Below, piece after piece: positions 33,251 through 41,827 of a stretch of DNA of 64,000 nucleotides. This DNA comes from Kribbella qitaiheensis. GTDB taxonomy: Bacteria; Actinomycetota; Actinomycetes; Propionibacteriales; Kribbellaceae. The translations under genes were made by a program, and so were the position numbers. The number at the start of each line of letters is the position of its first letter. Position 1 is the stretch's first letter. The stretch covers positions 2,480,001 to 2,544,000 of the forward strand of contig NZ_CP043661.1 in the NCBI RefSeq assembly GCF_014217565.1, in the 5' to 3' direction. The notes beneath the pieces were generated by a model. The model was not told the DNA's origin and ran no database searches. It worked only from the letters and a program-made list of their open reading frames with translations.

Positions 33251-34105
33251 TTAGCTGAGCTCCGCCTCCAGCACCTGGGCGAGCAGGGTGGCGAACTGGA
33301 TCGGGTGGCTGGCATACCCGTTGTGGCCGCCGGGGAAGCTGACCACGGGCCAGCCGATGGCGTCGGAGAGCACCATCACCGGCTGGGCCGGCAGGTGTCT
33401 GGCGGCGGCCACCCCAGCAGCCGGGACCACCTTGTCCGCAACCTCCTTCAACGCTCGCAGGTCCGGCCGATAGCGGGTGAACGGCAACATCTTGTGCGCG
33501 AAGAAGTTGCCGGCGTTCGCCTCGGTCCGGTCCAGCAGCTCGCGGAACTCCGGTCGCAGGTCCTCGGGTGCAGGCAGGTCGTCCTCGTCCAGCCCGGTCC
33601 CGCCCGCGTACAGCAGCTGCGCCATCGGCACGCCCTCGCGGCGGCAGGTGTCGTACACCTCGGCGAAGAACTCCCGCGAGTTCGCCGCCTCGGCCAGCAG
33701 TTCGACGGCCGGCGGTTCGTGCGCCACCAGCATCCGGACCCGGTCCGGATACCGGCTCATCAGGTCCATCCCGGTGATCGCGCCCGTCCCGGTGCCGAAG
33801 ACGAAGGCAGGGTGGTCGGGCGACAGCAGGTCCATCAGAGCCAGCGCGTCCGCCGATGAGACTTCCACCTGCTCGTCAACCGGCTCCTCGCCGACTGCCA
33901 GCCCGGCGTACGGGCTGCGGGAGTTGCCGCGCGGGTCGTAGGCGACCACCGTGTACTCCGCGGCGAGCGGGCCGACGATGCTGTCGAACGCGCCCGAGTC
34001 CGACTCGCCGTCGGCGATCAGCAACAGCAGCGGACCGGACCCGGTCACCTCGTAGTGCAGGGTCGCGCCCGGCACGGCCAGTTTGCTCAGCGTCTTGGCG
34101 CTCAT
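33251..34105 (-). CDS. Alpha/beta hydrolase-fold protein lacking the nucleophile serine
   Basis: A 284-residue protein, close tandem paralogue of the gene upstream (34102-34956). The nucleophile elbow, which in the paralogue is FGSSSGAITG, reads FGTGTGAITG here, so the central Ser is Gly. The fold elements YEVTGSGPLLLLIADG, VVAYDPRGNSRSP and a C-terminal FPGGHNGYASHP with the catalytic His are kept. It may be an inactive regulator of its partner, or use another residue. The ATGA overlap makes both co-translated. Confidence 0.85.
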   Translation of the reverse strand: MSAKTLSKLAVPGATLHYEVTGSGPLLLLIADGESDSGAFDSIVGPLAAEYTVVAYDPRGNSRSPYAGLAVGEEPVDEQVEVSSADALALMDLLSPDHPAFVFGTGTGAITGMDLMSRYPDRVRMLVAHEPPAVELLAEAANSREFFAEVYDTCRREGVPMAQLLYAGGTGLDEDDLPAPEDLRPEFRELLDRTEANAGNFFAHKMLPFTRYRPDLRALKEVADKVVPAAGVAAARHLPAQPVMVLSDAIGWPVVSFPGGHNGYASHPIQFATLLAQVLEAELS

Positions 34106-34956
34106 CGCGCGACCTTCCCTGCCAGCACCCGCAACAGCAGGGTGGCGAACTCGAACGGGTCAGTGGTGTAGCCGGCGTGACCACCGGGGAACGCGACCAC
34201 GGACCAGCCGAGCCGCTCGGACAGGGCGAGGATCGGCTCGGCCGGGAGCACCTTCGACGACTCGCTGCCGACGGCCGGGACGATCTTGTCCTCGAGCTCG
34301 GCCAACGCCGCCACGTCCGGGCGATAGGTGGTGAACGGCAGCAACTTGTGCTCGAAGAACACGTCGCTGTTGGCGTCCATCCGCTCCATCACCTCGCGGA
34401 ACTCCGGTGGCAGCTCCGTCAGCGGCGGCAGCTCGTCGGCCTCGTCCATCCCGATCCCGCCGAGGAACAGCCGGTCGGCCGCGACCCGGCCGTCGCGCCG
34501 GTAGGTCTCGTACACCTGGAAGAAGAACTCCCGCGAAGATGTTGCGTCCGGCAACAGTTCGACCGCCGGCGGCTCGTGCGCGACCAGCAACCGGACCCGG
34601 TCCGGGTGCCGGACGAGCAGCTCCATCCCGGTGATCGCCCCGGAGCTACTGCCGAACACGTAGGCCGGCGAGTAAGGCGTGACCAGGTCCAGGATGGCAA
34701 GCCCATCCTCGGCCGCCTGGTCGACGCGCTCGTCGGCCGGCTCCCCGGCGTACGGACTGCGTGAGTTGCCGCGCGGATCGTAGGTGACCACGGTGTACTG
34801 CTCGGCGAGCTGTGGCACGATCCCGTCGAAGGCTGCCGCGTCGGTGGCGCCACCGGAGATGAGCAACAGGACCGGGCCGCTGCCAGTGACCTCGTAATGC
34901 AGCGTGGCGCCGGGGACGGACACCTGATTGAGCGTCTTGGTGGTCATTGCGGTCAC
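34102..34956 (-). CDS. Alpha/beta hydrolase
   Basis: A 284-residue enzyme with YEVTGSGPVLLLISGG, VVTYDPRGNSRSPYAG, nucleophile elbow FGSSSGAITGME and FPGGHAGYTTDP with the His. The triad is complete, unlike its downstream copy. Start ATG 34956 follows AGAAGAAAGG. Such hydrolases of actinobacteria act on esters or as perhydrolases; the substrate is not known. Confidence 0.85.
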   Translation of the reverse strand: MTAMTTKTLNQVSVPGATLHYEVTGSGPVLLLISGGATDAAAFDGIVPQLAEQYTVVTYDPRGNSRSPYAGEPADERVDQAAEDGLAILDLVTPYSPAYVFGSSSGAITGMELLVRHPDRVRLLVAHEPPAVELLPDATSSREFFFQVYETYRRDGRVAADRLFLGGIGMDEADELPPLTELPPEFREVMERMDANSDVFFEHKLLPFTTYRPDVAALAELEDKIVPAVGSESSKVLPAEPILALSERLGWSVVAFPGGHAGYTTDPFEFATLLLRVLAGKVAR

Positions 34957-35075
34957 CTTTCTTCTTCGGTGACCTCAGCCAAGACTCCCCCGCTGGCACG
35001 CCGCGCACATCCCGCTGACACGCGGATCTCAGCCGGCCCCGCGCGGTGTCAGCCGGCCCTGCCGGCCAGCCTCGG

Positions 35076-35972
35076 TCAGCCTGCTTCGGCGATCTCCGGA
35101 GCGGGCAGGCCGTCGGTTTCGTCGAGGGCGGCCCAGGGGTCGCGAGGTGGGGCGACGCGACGGCCCTCGGGGCAGATCCGGGCGAAGTCGCACCAGCCGC
35201 AGAGCGCGGACGGCTCGGGCGGAAAGGCTTCATCGGCTTCGGCAGGTGTCAGGCCCTGCTTCCACTCGGCCTCGGCGGCAGCCGCGTCATCGGCGATCGA
35301 TTCGGCGCGGCGCCGGTGCCGGGCCAGCGACTCCTCGTCGTGGTCGGCGACCGCGATCGTGTTCGTCGGCAGGTGGTGCAACTCGACCCGCGTGCACGGG
35401 CGATGCATGACCCGGCGCGCGCCGAGGACATACAGCGCCAGGGCCAGCGACGACTTGGCATCCGCGCTGGTCAGCGGCCGGCGACCGGTCTTGTAGTCGA
35501 CGATCGCGAGCTCCGTACCGCCGCTGCCGTCCCGGGCCGGGCGCTCGTCGATCCGGTCGACCCGGCCGCGCAGGCTCGCCCGCTCCGTGCTGAACGACAC
35601 GGTCCGCTCCACGCCGCGCGGCTCGAAGTACGGGTCGGCGTTGTGCAGGTAGGTGGCGACCATGTCCGCCGAACGTTCGCGCCAGACGGCCGACTGCTCC
35701 GGATCGCGGAACCCCTCGTGCCGCCAGCTCGAGCGGACCAGGTTCACCGCCTCCACCCCCGTACGCCGGGAGGCGGGCCGGCGCCAGAACTCGGCCAGCA
35801 CTTCGTGGACGATCGCGCCGACCGTGTTGTGCGCCCAGGGCGGACCCTTCGGCGGCCGCGGCGTCTCCAGGTAGGTGTAGCGGTACCTTCGCTTGCAGTC
35901 GGCGAAGTTGAGCAGCTTCGTCGGGGTCGCGACGAACAGCTTCGTCGGCATTCCCGGCAGCATGTCGTTCAT
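35076..35972 (-). CDS. RecB-family PD-(D/E)XK nuclease with Fe-S cluster motif
   Basis: A 298-residue nuclease of the RecB/Cas4-like group. Catalytic residues are visible in VGAIVHEVLAEFW (His), GTELAIVDYKTGRR (Asp, Lys: the DxK core). One Cys lies near the N-terminus (NFADCKRRYRYTY) and three at the C-terminus (CGWCDFARIC), the layout of a 4Fe-4S cluster that staples such domains. It is common in actinobacteria and may take part in DNA repair. The start is uncertain among Met codons at 36041, 35972 and 35951. Confidence 0.85.
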   Translation of the reverse strand: MNDMLPGMPTKLFVATPTKLLNFADCKRRYRYTYLETPRPPKGPPWAHNTVGAIVHEVLAEFWRRPASRRTGVEAVNLVRSSWRHEGFRDPEQSAVWRERSADMVATYLHNADPYFEPRGVERTVSFSTERASLRGRVDRIDERPARDGSGGTELAIVDYKTGRRPLTSADAKSSLALALYVLGARRVMHRPCTRVELHHLPTNTIAVADHDEESLARHRRRAESIADDAAAAEAEWKQGLTPAEADEAFPPEPSALCGWCDFARICPEGRRVAPPRDPWAALDETDGLPAPEIAEAG

Positions 35973-36009
35973 CGGGCGATTCTCGGCATCTCGTGGATCT
36001 TCTGGACCG

Positions 36010-36627
36010 TCAGCCGGCGTTGATGAAATCGGTGACGGCATCGGCCACCAGCTGGACCGCGATCGCGCTCAGCAACAGACCGGCGATCCGGGTGACCAGC
36101 AGGACGCCGTTCTCGCCCAGGATCCGCATGATCACGCCGGAGAAGCGCAACGTCAGCCACATCACCACGTGGATCAGCACGATGCCGACCGAGATCGCGA
36201 CGACGTCGGCCAGCTTCCCGTCGGCGCGCTGCACGAACACCATGGTGGCGACGATCGCGCCAGGCCCCGCGAGCAACGGCGTACCGAGTGGGACGAAGGC
36301 GATGTTGACGTTCTTCGTCTGGACCGGGTCCTCGGCCGTGTCGGTCAGCAACTGCAAGGCGATCAGCAGGAGCAGCAGGCCGCCCGCGCACTGCAGGGCG
36401 GGCAGCGTGATGCCCAGGTGATGCAGGATCTGCTGGCCGAAGGCGGCGAAGACCACGATCACGCCGAACGCGACCAGCACGGCCTGCCAGGCGGCCTTCT
36501 TCCGCACCGCGCGGGACTGACCGGCCGTCAGCGAGATGAACACCGGCACCGTGCCGGGCGGATCCATGATCACGAACAGCGTGACGAAAACCGAGCTGAG
36601 CAGCGAGAAATTGATGATGCTGTTCAC
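36010..36627 (-). CDS. MarC family integral membrane protein
   Basis: A 205-residue membrane protein with six hydrophobic helices. It has FVIMDPPGTVPVFISLT near the start and the family motif FVPLGTPLLAGPGAIVATM. MarC/UPF0056 proteins are of uncertain function and are not proven drug exporters. GTG 36627 overlaps the stop of the PHP gene, so the two are one operon. Confidence 0.88.
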   Translation of the reverse strand: MNSIINFSLLSSVFVTLFVIMDPPGTVPVFISLTAGQSRAVRKKAAWQAVLVAFGVIVVFAAFGQQILHHLGITLPALQCAGGLLLLLIALQLLTDTAEDPVQTKNVNIAFVPLGTPLLAGPGAIVATMVFVQRADGKLADVVAISVGIVLIHVVMWLTLRFSGVIMRILGENGVLLVTRIAGLLLSAIAVQLVADAVTDFINAG

Positions 36628-37505
36628 GGCAGGTACGCCTCGGGAACGGTCGCCTCGCTGGCCGCGGCGTTCGTCTTGGCGACCTCGAGCAGCGCTTGGA
36701 ACTGCTCCGGCTCGGTGCTGTTCACACCCAGCTCGTGGTTGATCTTGCCGGCGCCGTGGTGGTCGCTGGAGCCGGTGTAGATGATGCCGAGGTTCTGCGC
36801 GATTCCCCGCAGCGCAGTACGCGAAGCGGCGGAATGGTCCTGGTGGTCGACCTCGATTCCGGCGAGGCCGTGCTCGTCGACGAAGCGCGCGATGGTCTCC
36901 TCGGTGATGACCTTGTAGCTCGACCGCCCCCACGGATGCGCGATCACCGGCACGCCGCCGGCCTCGCGGACCAGGTCGATCGCGCGACCGGGGTCGATCG
37001 CGTAGTGGGACACGTGTCCCGGGCGGCCGTCGGCCAGGAACCGGTCGAACGCCTCACCGCGGTCGGCGACCACACCCTTGGCGACGAGGGCGTCGGCGAC
37101 GTGCGGGCGGCCGACGGACGGCGTACCGGTCGCTTGGGCCAGCACCTCGTCGACGGTGAGCTCGACGCCCATGGCGTTGATCCGGCCCACGATCGACGGA
37201 ATCCGGTCGGTCCGGCCGTCGCGGACCGTGGCGAGCTCGACGGCCAGCGGCTCGTACGACGGGTCCAGCAGGTACGCGAGGAGGTGGACGCTGATGCCGT
37301 TCAGCTTGCAGGAGATCTCGATCCCGGGGACGAAACCGACCGCGAGGTCCTCGGCAGCCCGGCGACCCTCGGCCCAGCCGTCGGCCGTGTCGTGATCGGT
37401 GAGCGCGATCACGTCCAGGCCGTCCCGCTTCGCCTGCGCGATCAGGACGTCGACCGGATCGGTGCCGTCCGAGCGGTTCGAATGGGTGTGCAGATCGATA
37501 CGCAC
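36624..37505 (-). CDS. PHP-domain phosphoesterase
   Basis: A 293-residue metal-dependent phosphoesterase of the PHP family. N-terminal metal ligands lie in MRIDLHTHSNRSDGTDPVD and ALTDHDTADGW; further ones are in VPGIEISC, HPWGRSSYK, GIEVDHQDH and SSDHHGAGK. This layout is that of the YciV/RnaseAM-type proteins that dephosphorylate pAp or trim RNA ends. First gene of the operon with MarC. Confidence 0.88.
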   Translation of the reverse strand: MRIDLHTHSNRSDGTDPVDVLIAQAKRDGLDVIALTDHDTADGWAEGRRAAEDLAVGFVPGIEISCKLNGISVHLLAYLLDPSYEPLAVELATVRDGRTDRIPSIVGRINAMGVELTVDEVLAQATGTPSVGRPHVADALVAKGVVADRGEAFDRFLADGRPGHVSHYAIDPGRAIDLVREAGGVPVIAHPWGRSSYKVITEETIARFVDEHGLAGIEVDHQDHSAASRTALRGIAQNLGIIYTGSSDHHGAGKINHELGVNSTEPEQFQALLEVAKTNAAASEATVPEAYLP

Positions 37506-37568
37506 GAGCGATCGGGATCCCTTCTCTGGACAACTGTCAGCAGCGATGCTATCCGGGCGGGCTGGCAG

Positions 37569-37657
37569 CGCGCCGTACCGGACATTCCGTTAGCGATGGC
37601 GGTGTCCAGGTGCGTGCCCGGGCGCCGGTGGCGCAACGGAATGTCCGGTACGGCGCG
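37569..37657. repeat. 23-bp perfect inverted repeat in a divergent promoter region
   Basis: Arms at 37569-37591 and 37635-37657, core CCGTACCGGACATTCCGTT, are exact complements with 43 bp between. They lie between divergent starts (PHP at 37505 and NUDIX at 37678). The size is unusual for an operator. It could be a short transposon remnant (MITE-like) or a large cruciform. Confidence 0.8.
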
Positions 37658-37677
37658 TTCGACTTATGGTTCTCCAC

Positions 37678-38082
37678 ATGGATGGGGACCGCGTCGAGTG
37701 TGTCGGAGCCCTCGTGTACGACGAACAGCGCCGGTTGCTGGTCGTCCAGCGAGCGAACGAACCCGGTCGCGGGCTGTGGTCGCTGCCTGGTGGCCGGGTC
37801 GAAGCCGGTGAGGACGACCCGACCGCGCTGACCCGCGAGGTGGCGGAGGAAACCGGCCTCGCGGTCGAGATCGGCCCGCTCGTCGGCGAGGTGGAACGCG
37901 GGGCACCCGGCGGCCGGGTCTACGTCATCCGTGACTACCAGGCGTCGGCCGTCGGCGGGGTGCTGGCGGCAGGCGACGACGCCAGCGCCGCCAAATTCGT
38001 CAGCCGCGAGGAATTCGAGGACCTCCCCACCACCACTCTCCTGGCCTCCACCCTGGCCCAATGGAACGCCCTACCAGGCTGA
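37678..38082 (+). CDS. NUDIX hydrolase
   Basis: A 134-residue protein with the Nudix box GGRVEAGEDDPTALTREVAE then ETGL (about residues 41-64), which holds the Mg-binding REVxEE core. Members hydrolyse nucleoside diphosphate derivatives. ATG 37678 is used; a Met four codons upstream is also possible. Only 21 bp separate the start from the inverted repeat. Confidence 0.88.
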   Translation: MDGDRVECVGALVYDEQRRLLVVQRANEPGRGLWSLPGGRVEAGEDDPTALTREVAEETGLAVEIGPLVGEVERGAPGGRVYVIRDYQASAVGGVLAAGDDASAAKFVSREEFEDLPTTTLLASTLAQWNALPG

Positions 38083-38143
38083 TCCCGCGCCGCTGGTTGA
38101 AAATCGCGGGACCGTCAGCGGGGTGGGGTTGCAGACTGGGCAG

Positions 38144-38938
38144 GTGGACGAGGCTGAGCTGGTAGAGGCGATCGAGACGAACGCGGCTGAGCTGCTGATG
38201 ACGATGGGGGCAGCCGGAGGCGGGGAGCAGCGGGAGGACGGTGGGGTGCGCTGGACGATCGGCGGCTCACCGATCGACTACCACAATGCTGTTGTCGAGG
38301 CTGAGCTCGAGGACTCGGCAACTGCGGATCAGGTGGTCGGTGAGTCCCTTGCCCGGATGAAAGAGCTGGGTGTGCCCGGGTGCTGGCACGTGGGTCCGTC
38401 GATGCGCCCGGCGGATCTGGGTGAGCGGTTGGTGCGGGCGGGGTTCACGTACGGGGGCGCAGAGCCGGGCATGGCAGTCGAACTGGCCAACCTGATCGAG
38501 CCGACGGCTACGGGTGGGCTGGAGATTGTTCGGGTGGCGGACGACGAGACGCTGGCGGTTTGGGCGGAGACGTTGGGGCGAGGGTTTGGGGAGGGTGAGA
38601 AGGAAGCGCGGTGGGTGGCGGAGGTCTATCGGCGGGAGGGGTACGGGGATCCGTGGCGGCATTACCTTGGCCTGCTTGACGGTGAGCCTGTCGCGACCAC
38701 CACCGTCTTCCTCGCCGCCGGAGTCGCCGGCGTGTACTTCGTGATGACCGTTCCTGAGGCGCGGCGACGCGGGATCGGGGCTGCGATCACGCTCGCCGCA
38801 CTGCGGGAGGCGCGGGACTCTGGGTTCGCGTACGGCGTACTGGGGTCGTCGCCGGCAGGGAAGTCCGTCTACGAGAGCCTCGGGTTTCGCGAGTACTGCT
38901 CGATCGACCTCTATGAGTGGTCAGCCGCAACGGACTGA
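38144..38938 (+). CDS. GNAT family N-acetyltransferase
   Basis: A 264-residue protein. The N-terminal half is variable. The C-terminal half has the acetyl-CoA-binding motif VPEARRRGIGAAITLAALRE and the end motif SPAGKSVYESLGFREYC. GTG 38144 fits the conserved N-terminus (DEAELVEAIETNAAELL); GTG 38123 or TTG 38129 are alternatives. The 3' end overlaps that of the convergent DUF4267 gene by 28 bp. Confidence 0.8.
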   Translation: MDEAELVEAIETNAAELLMTMGAAGGGEQREDGGVRWTIGGSPIDYHNAVVEAELEDSATADQVVGESLARMKELGVPGCWHVGPSMRPADLGERLVRAGFTYGGAEPGMAVELANLIEPTATGGLEIVRVADDETLAVWAETLGRGFGEGEKEARWVAEVYRREGYGDPWRHYLGLLDGEPVATTTVFLAAGVAGVYFVMTVPEARRRGIGAAITLAALREARDSGFAYGVLGSSPAGKSVYESLGFREYCSIDLYEWSAATD

Positions 38939-39357
38939 GTTCCACTCGACTCGAGGGCGGCGGCGGCTTCCGTCGGCTTGATGGTGCGGAAGAGGAGGTA
39001 GGCGTCGGCGGCGACGATCAGGGCGGTGAGGCCGTGGATGCCGAGGGCGGTGGCAGCGGAACCGCCGTGGGTGAAGACGGTGATCATGTCCACGATCGGG
39101 ACCATGGTGACGAGTGCCATCGCGATCGCCGTCGCGCGCCGCTCACGGAGGGCGAACAGGACCAGCAGGACGATTCCCATGAACAGGTCGCGCCCCGCCT
39201 TCACGAGGAAGTAGCCGGCCGCGTTGCCCGTCGGCCAGGGGTCGATACCGAAGCCGCTCGCGGCACCGTGCGGGTCGAGCAGGAAGCGCAGCCCGAAGGA
39301 GATCGGGGCGAGCGCGAGGACGACGGTGAGGATGGAAGTGAAACGGCGAAGAGACAT
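38911..39357 (-). CDS. DUF4267-like small membrane protein
   Basis: A 148-residue protein with four predicted helices (ILTVVLALAPISFGLRFLL, DLFMGIVLLVLFALRERRA, IAMALVTMVPIVDMITVF, GIHGLTALIVAADAYLLFR). The family (DUF4267) has no known function. It is divergent from a TetR pseudogene, with repeated operator-like CTAGC sites between; the TetR protein probably repressed this gene. Confidence 0.75.
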   Translation of the reverse strand: MSLRRFTSILTVVLALAPISFGLRFLLDPHGAASGFGIDPWPTGNAAGYFLVKAGRDLFMGIVLLVLFALRERRATAIAMALVTMVPIVDMITVFTHGGSAATALGIHGLTALIVAADAYLLFRTIKPTEAAAALESSGTQSVAADHS

Positions 39358-39372
39358 CGGAAGCTCCAGTTT

Positions 39373-39454
39373 CTAGCGTTGCTAGCATTTCGATCTACAC
39401 TAGCACCTTGGTGCCAGTGGGCAATGCTATCGCTAGATTGTCTAGCAATGCTAG
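39373..39454. promoter_or_regulatory. Repeated CTAGC operator sites between DUF4267 gene and TetR pseudogene
   Basis: CTAGCGTTGCTAG at 39373-39385 and CTAGCAATGCTAG at 39442-39454 are near-perfect 13-bp palindromes, with half sites (GCAATGCTATCGCTAG at 39421-39436) between. Two sites flank the two presumed promoters, the usual plan for a TetR repressor acting on itself and its divergent neighbour. Confidence 0.65.
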
Positions 39455-39463
39455 TTTAGGTAG

Positions 39464-39911
39464 ATGCCAGCACAGTCGAGGAAAGAGCGGGAGCGCACCG
39501 AGCGGGAGAACATGGACGCCATCGCCACGACGGTCGCCCTCGAAGGGTTCGAGGAACTGGCCGGCGTGCTGCGTGCGGCCACCTCCGCGGCGAGTTCACC
39601 AACTGAGGCGCTAAGAAGTCTGGCGCACGCCTACTGCGCCTTCCGCCGAGCATCCTGCGCTGTACGACGCGATGTTCGTCCGGCGGACCGACCTGACGTT
39701 CGGTACCGGTGAAATCCCGGCGCCGCTGAGGGCCGCCTTCGAGGCTTTCCACCAGACGGCCGAACCGTTCGCCGGAGCCGAGCACGAAGCGCTCACCGAA
39801 CTCTTCTGGAGTTCACTGCACGGGCTGATCACTCTCGGCCGCGGCAATCGGCTCCGCCCCGACCACCACGAGGACCGCATCGACCTCCTCATCGACCTGA
39901 TCGTGAGTTAG
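39464..39911 (+). pseudogene. TetR regulator pseudogene (HTH deleted, frame broken)
   Basis: It starts MPAQSRKERERTERENMDAI and goes straight to ATTVALEGFEELAGVLRAAT, which in TetR_C_33/WHG regulators lies after the HTH; about 40 codons for the DNA-binding domain are missing. A second fault near 39640 (an extra C in TTCCGCCGAG) moves the rest (AEHPALYDAMFVRRTDLTFG to the stop at 39911) into another frame. It cannot bind DNA as it stands. Confidence 0.75.
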
Positions 39912-39970
39912 GGGTCGCCGCTCTGGACTCCTGATGGCTGAGGCTGGTCGCTGAGGTCCTGGGGCCTCGA

Positions 39971-40558
39971 TCAGCTGTTCCAGTGGTGGATTACCGGGGA
40001 GCCGCGTTCCCAGCCGAGGACTGAGACGGTCGCGGTATTCAGGACGAAGTGGCGGCCTTCGGTGACGTCGAGTTCGAGCCAGCGGGCGGTCAGGGCGCGG
40101 AGGGCGTGCGAGTGGCCGAAGACCAGGACGTCTCCGTCGACGGCGGCGATCCGGGCGTTGACGCGGTCGAGCCGGGCGGCGACCTGGGCGGGCGTTTCGC
40201 CGTTGGGTACGGACTTCGCCCAGACTGTCCAGCCGGGCACGGTCTTGCGGATCTCCGCGGTGGTGATCCCTTCGTAGTCTCCGTAATCCCACTCGACCAG
40301 ATCGTCGTCGACCTCGGCAGCCGGGAAGCCGGCGAGTTCCGCCGTACGCCGCGCGCGCGTGCGTGGGCTGGTCAGCACCAGGTCGAACTGCTCGGCCGCA
40401 AGCCGCTCCTTCAGCGACGCGGCGATCCGCTCCCCTTCCGCCGTCAGCGGCAGGTCGGTCGTCGATGTGTGCCGCCCCGACTTGCTCCACTCGGTTTCGC
40501 CGTGCCGGACCAGCCAGAGCCGGTCCTCCCGTTCGCCTGACAGTCCGTGTGCGGTCAC
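39971..40558 (-). CDS. Histidine phosphatase family protein (phosphoglycerate mutase-like)
   Basis: A 195-residue protein with the phosphohistidine motif LVRHGETEWS (residues 15-24), a second Arg in TSPRTRARRTAEL, a catalytic Glu in VEWDYGDYEGI and the second His in VFGHSHALRAL. A complete phosphatase active site. The substrate is unknown; many relatives hydrolyse sugar phosphates. Confidence 0.88.
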   Translation of the reverse strand: MTAHGLSGEREDRLWLVRHGETEWSKSGRHTSTTDLPLTAEGERIAASLKERLAAEQFDLVLTSPRTRARRTAELAGFPAAEVDDDLVEWDYGDYEGITTAEIRKTVPGWTVWAKSVPNGETPAQVAARLDRVNARIAAVDGDVLVFGHSHALRALTARWLELDVTEGRHFVLNTATVSVLGWERGSPVIHHWNS

Positions 40559-40682
40559 CGGCTCATCGTCGCAGACCGCAGGTGCTCACTGCTCCGAGCC
40601 GAGCGACTCCGAGCCGGACCACTCAGCGTGATGAAGGCGGCCGAGGGGTTGACCGATCGGGTCAGGACAGGGCAGGGTCGAA

Positions 40683-40700
40683 AGTGTAAGCGCTTCCACT
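40683..40700. promoter_or_regulatory. LacI-type operator
   Basis: AGTGTAAGCGCTTCCACT is an 18-bp near-perfect palindrome with the AAGCGCTT centre typical of LacI-family operators. It lies 46 bp before the LacI gene that heads the first sugar locus, so autoregulation and control of that locus are likely. Confidence 0.75.
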
Positions 40701-40745
40701 TTTGCGTGGGAGCTCATCAGCAGCCAGCTCGGGAGGACTCGCCAG

Positions 40746-41816
40746 ATGGCATCCGGGACCAGCAGGCCGACGACGATCTACGACGTCGCCGCGCTCGCGA
40801 AGCTGTCGATCGCGACGGTTTCGCGTGTCCTGCAAGGGACCGGTCCGGTGTCGGCTAAGGCGAAGGCCCGGGTCGATCAGGCGGCGCGCGAGCTGAACTA
40901 CGTGCCACTGCGAGCCGCCCGAAGTCTCGCGGTGCAGCGTCATGAGGCGCACGGCCTCGTGTTGCCCGACCTCGCCGGCCCGTTCTACGGCGATCTGCTG
41001 ATGGGGTACGAACGGTGGGCCGGTGAGCACGGGCAGAGCGTGATCCTGACCGTCACCCACGGCAACGCGGATCCGCAGCGCAGTCTGCGTGACCTGGCTG
41101 GACGCGTGGACGGGATTGTTGTGCACGGCAACGCTCTCGATCTGCCGGCGGTGGAGGATCTACGGCGCGCCGGCGTACCGATCGTGCTGGTGGCGCATCC
41201 GCCGGTGAAGGGTTGCGACTCGGTCCGGAGCGAGAGCGCTGTGAGTGCGGAGCAACTGACGAGCCGGTTACTGGACCACGGTCGCGAGAACTTGCTCTTC
41301 GTGGGTGATCCGGCGAGCTCGTACGACGTGTCGGAGCGGTACGCCGGGTACTCGGCCGCACTTCGTGCGCATGGGTTGCCTGTCAACGAGCCTGAGCGGG
41401 TGCCGTTGACCGAAGAGTCCGGCACCGCACAGGCCATGAAGTTGCTGAAGGCAAGGGAAAGTGGAGAAAGCCGCGCGGGTGGGTCGGGAGTCAATCGCCC
41501 GGGTGGGTTGGTTTGTGCCAATGACGAGCTGGCGCTGGCGGTCTTGAAGGGGCTGGCCGCAGGCGGGGTCGTCGTACCTGACGAGCTTGTCGTCACCGGG
41601 TGGGACGACGTGATGGCGGCGCGGTATGTGTCGCCGGGTTTGACGACTGTGCGGCAGCCGATGGCGGAGCTAGGCCGGCTGGCTGCTCAAAGACTGCATG
41701 AGCGCGTCACCGGGGAACGGACCCGGGCGCGGAACGACGTACTGGCAACAGAGCTTGTGCTGCGGGACAGCTGTGGCACCGGACCGGGGGACGCGATGAC
41801 AGCAGCAACCGAGTGA
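40746..41816 (+). CDS. LacI family transcriptional regulator
   Basis: A 356-residue repressor. The N-terminal helix-turn-helix is TIYDVAALAKLSIATVSRVL with the hinge RELNYVPLRAARSL; the rest is a periplasmic-binding-type sugar domain ending with the LTTVRQP motif. It starts 11 bp before the binding-protein gene of an ABC importer and has a palindromic operator at 40683. It is expected to release DNA when the imported sugar is present. Confidence 0.92.
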   Translation: MASGTSRPTTIYDVAALAKLSIATVSRVLQGTGPVSAKAKARVDQAARELNYVPLRAARSLAVQRHEAHGLVLPDLAGPFYGDLLMGYERWAGEHGQSVILTVTHGNADPQRSLRDLAGRVDGIVVHGNALDLPAVEDLRRAGVPIVLVAHPPVKGCDSVRSESAVSAEQLTSRLLDHGRENLLFVGDPASSYDVSERYAGYSAALRAHGLPVNEPERVPLTEESGTAQAMKLLKARESGESRAGGSGVNRPGGLVCANDELALAVLKGLAAGGVVVPDELVVTGWDDVMAARYVSPGLTTVRQPMAELGRLAAQRLHERVTGERTRARNDVLATELVLRDSCGTGPGDAMTAATE

Positions 41817-41827
41817 GGAGACACAGA

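Noticed and set aside
35076..35972. Cas4 of a CRISPR system
   Set aside because: The Fe-S nuclease layout is similar, but there is no array or other cas gene; the protein fits the actinobacterial RecB-like family.
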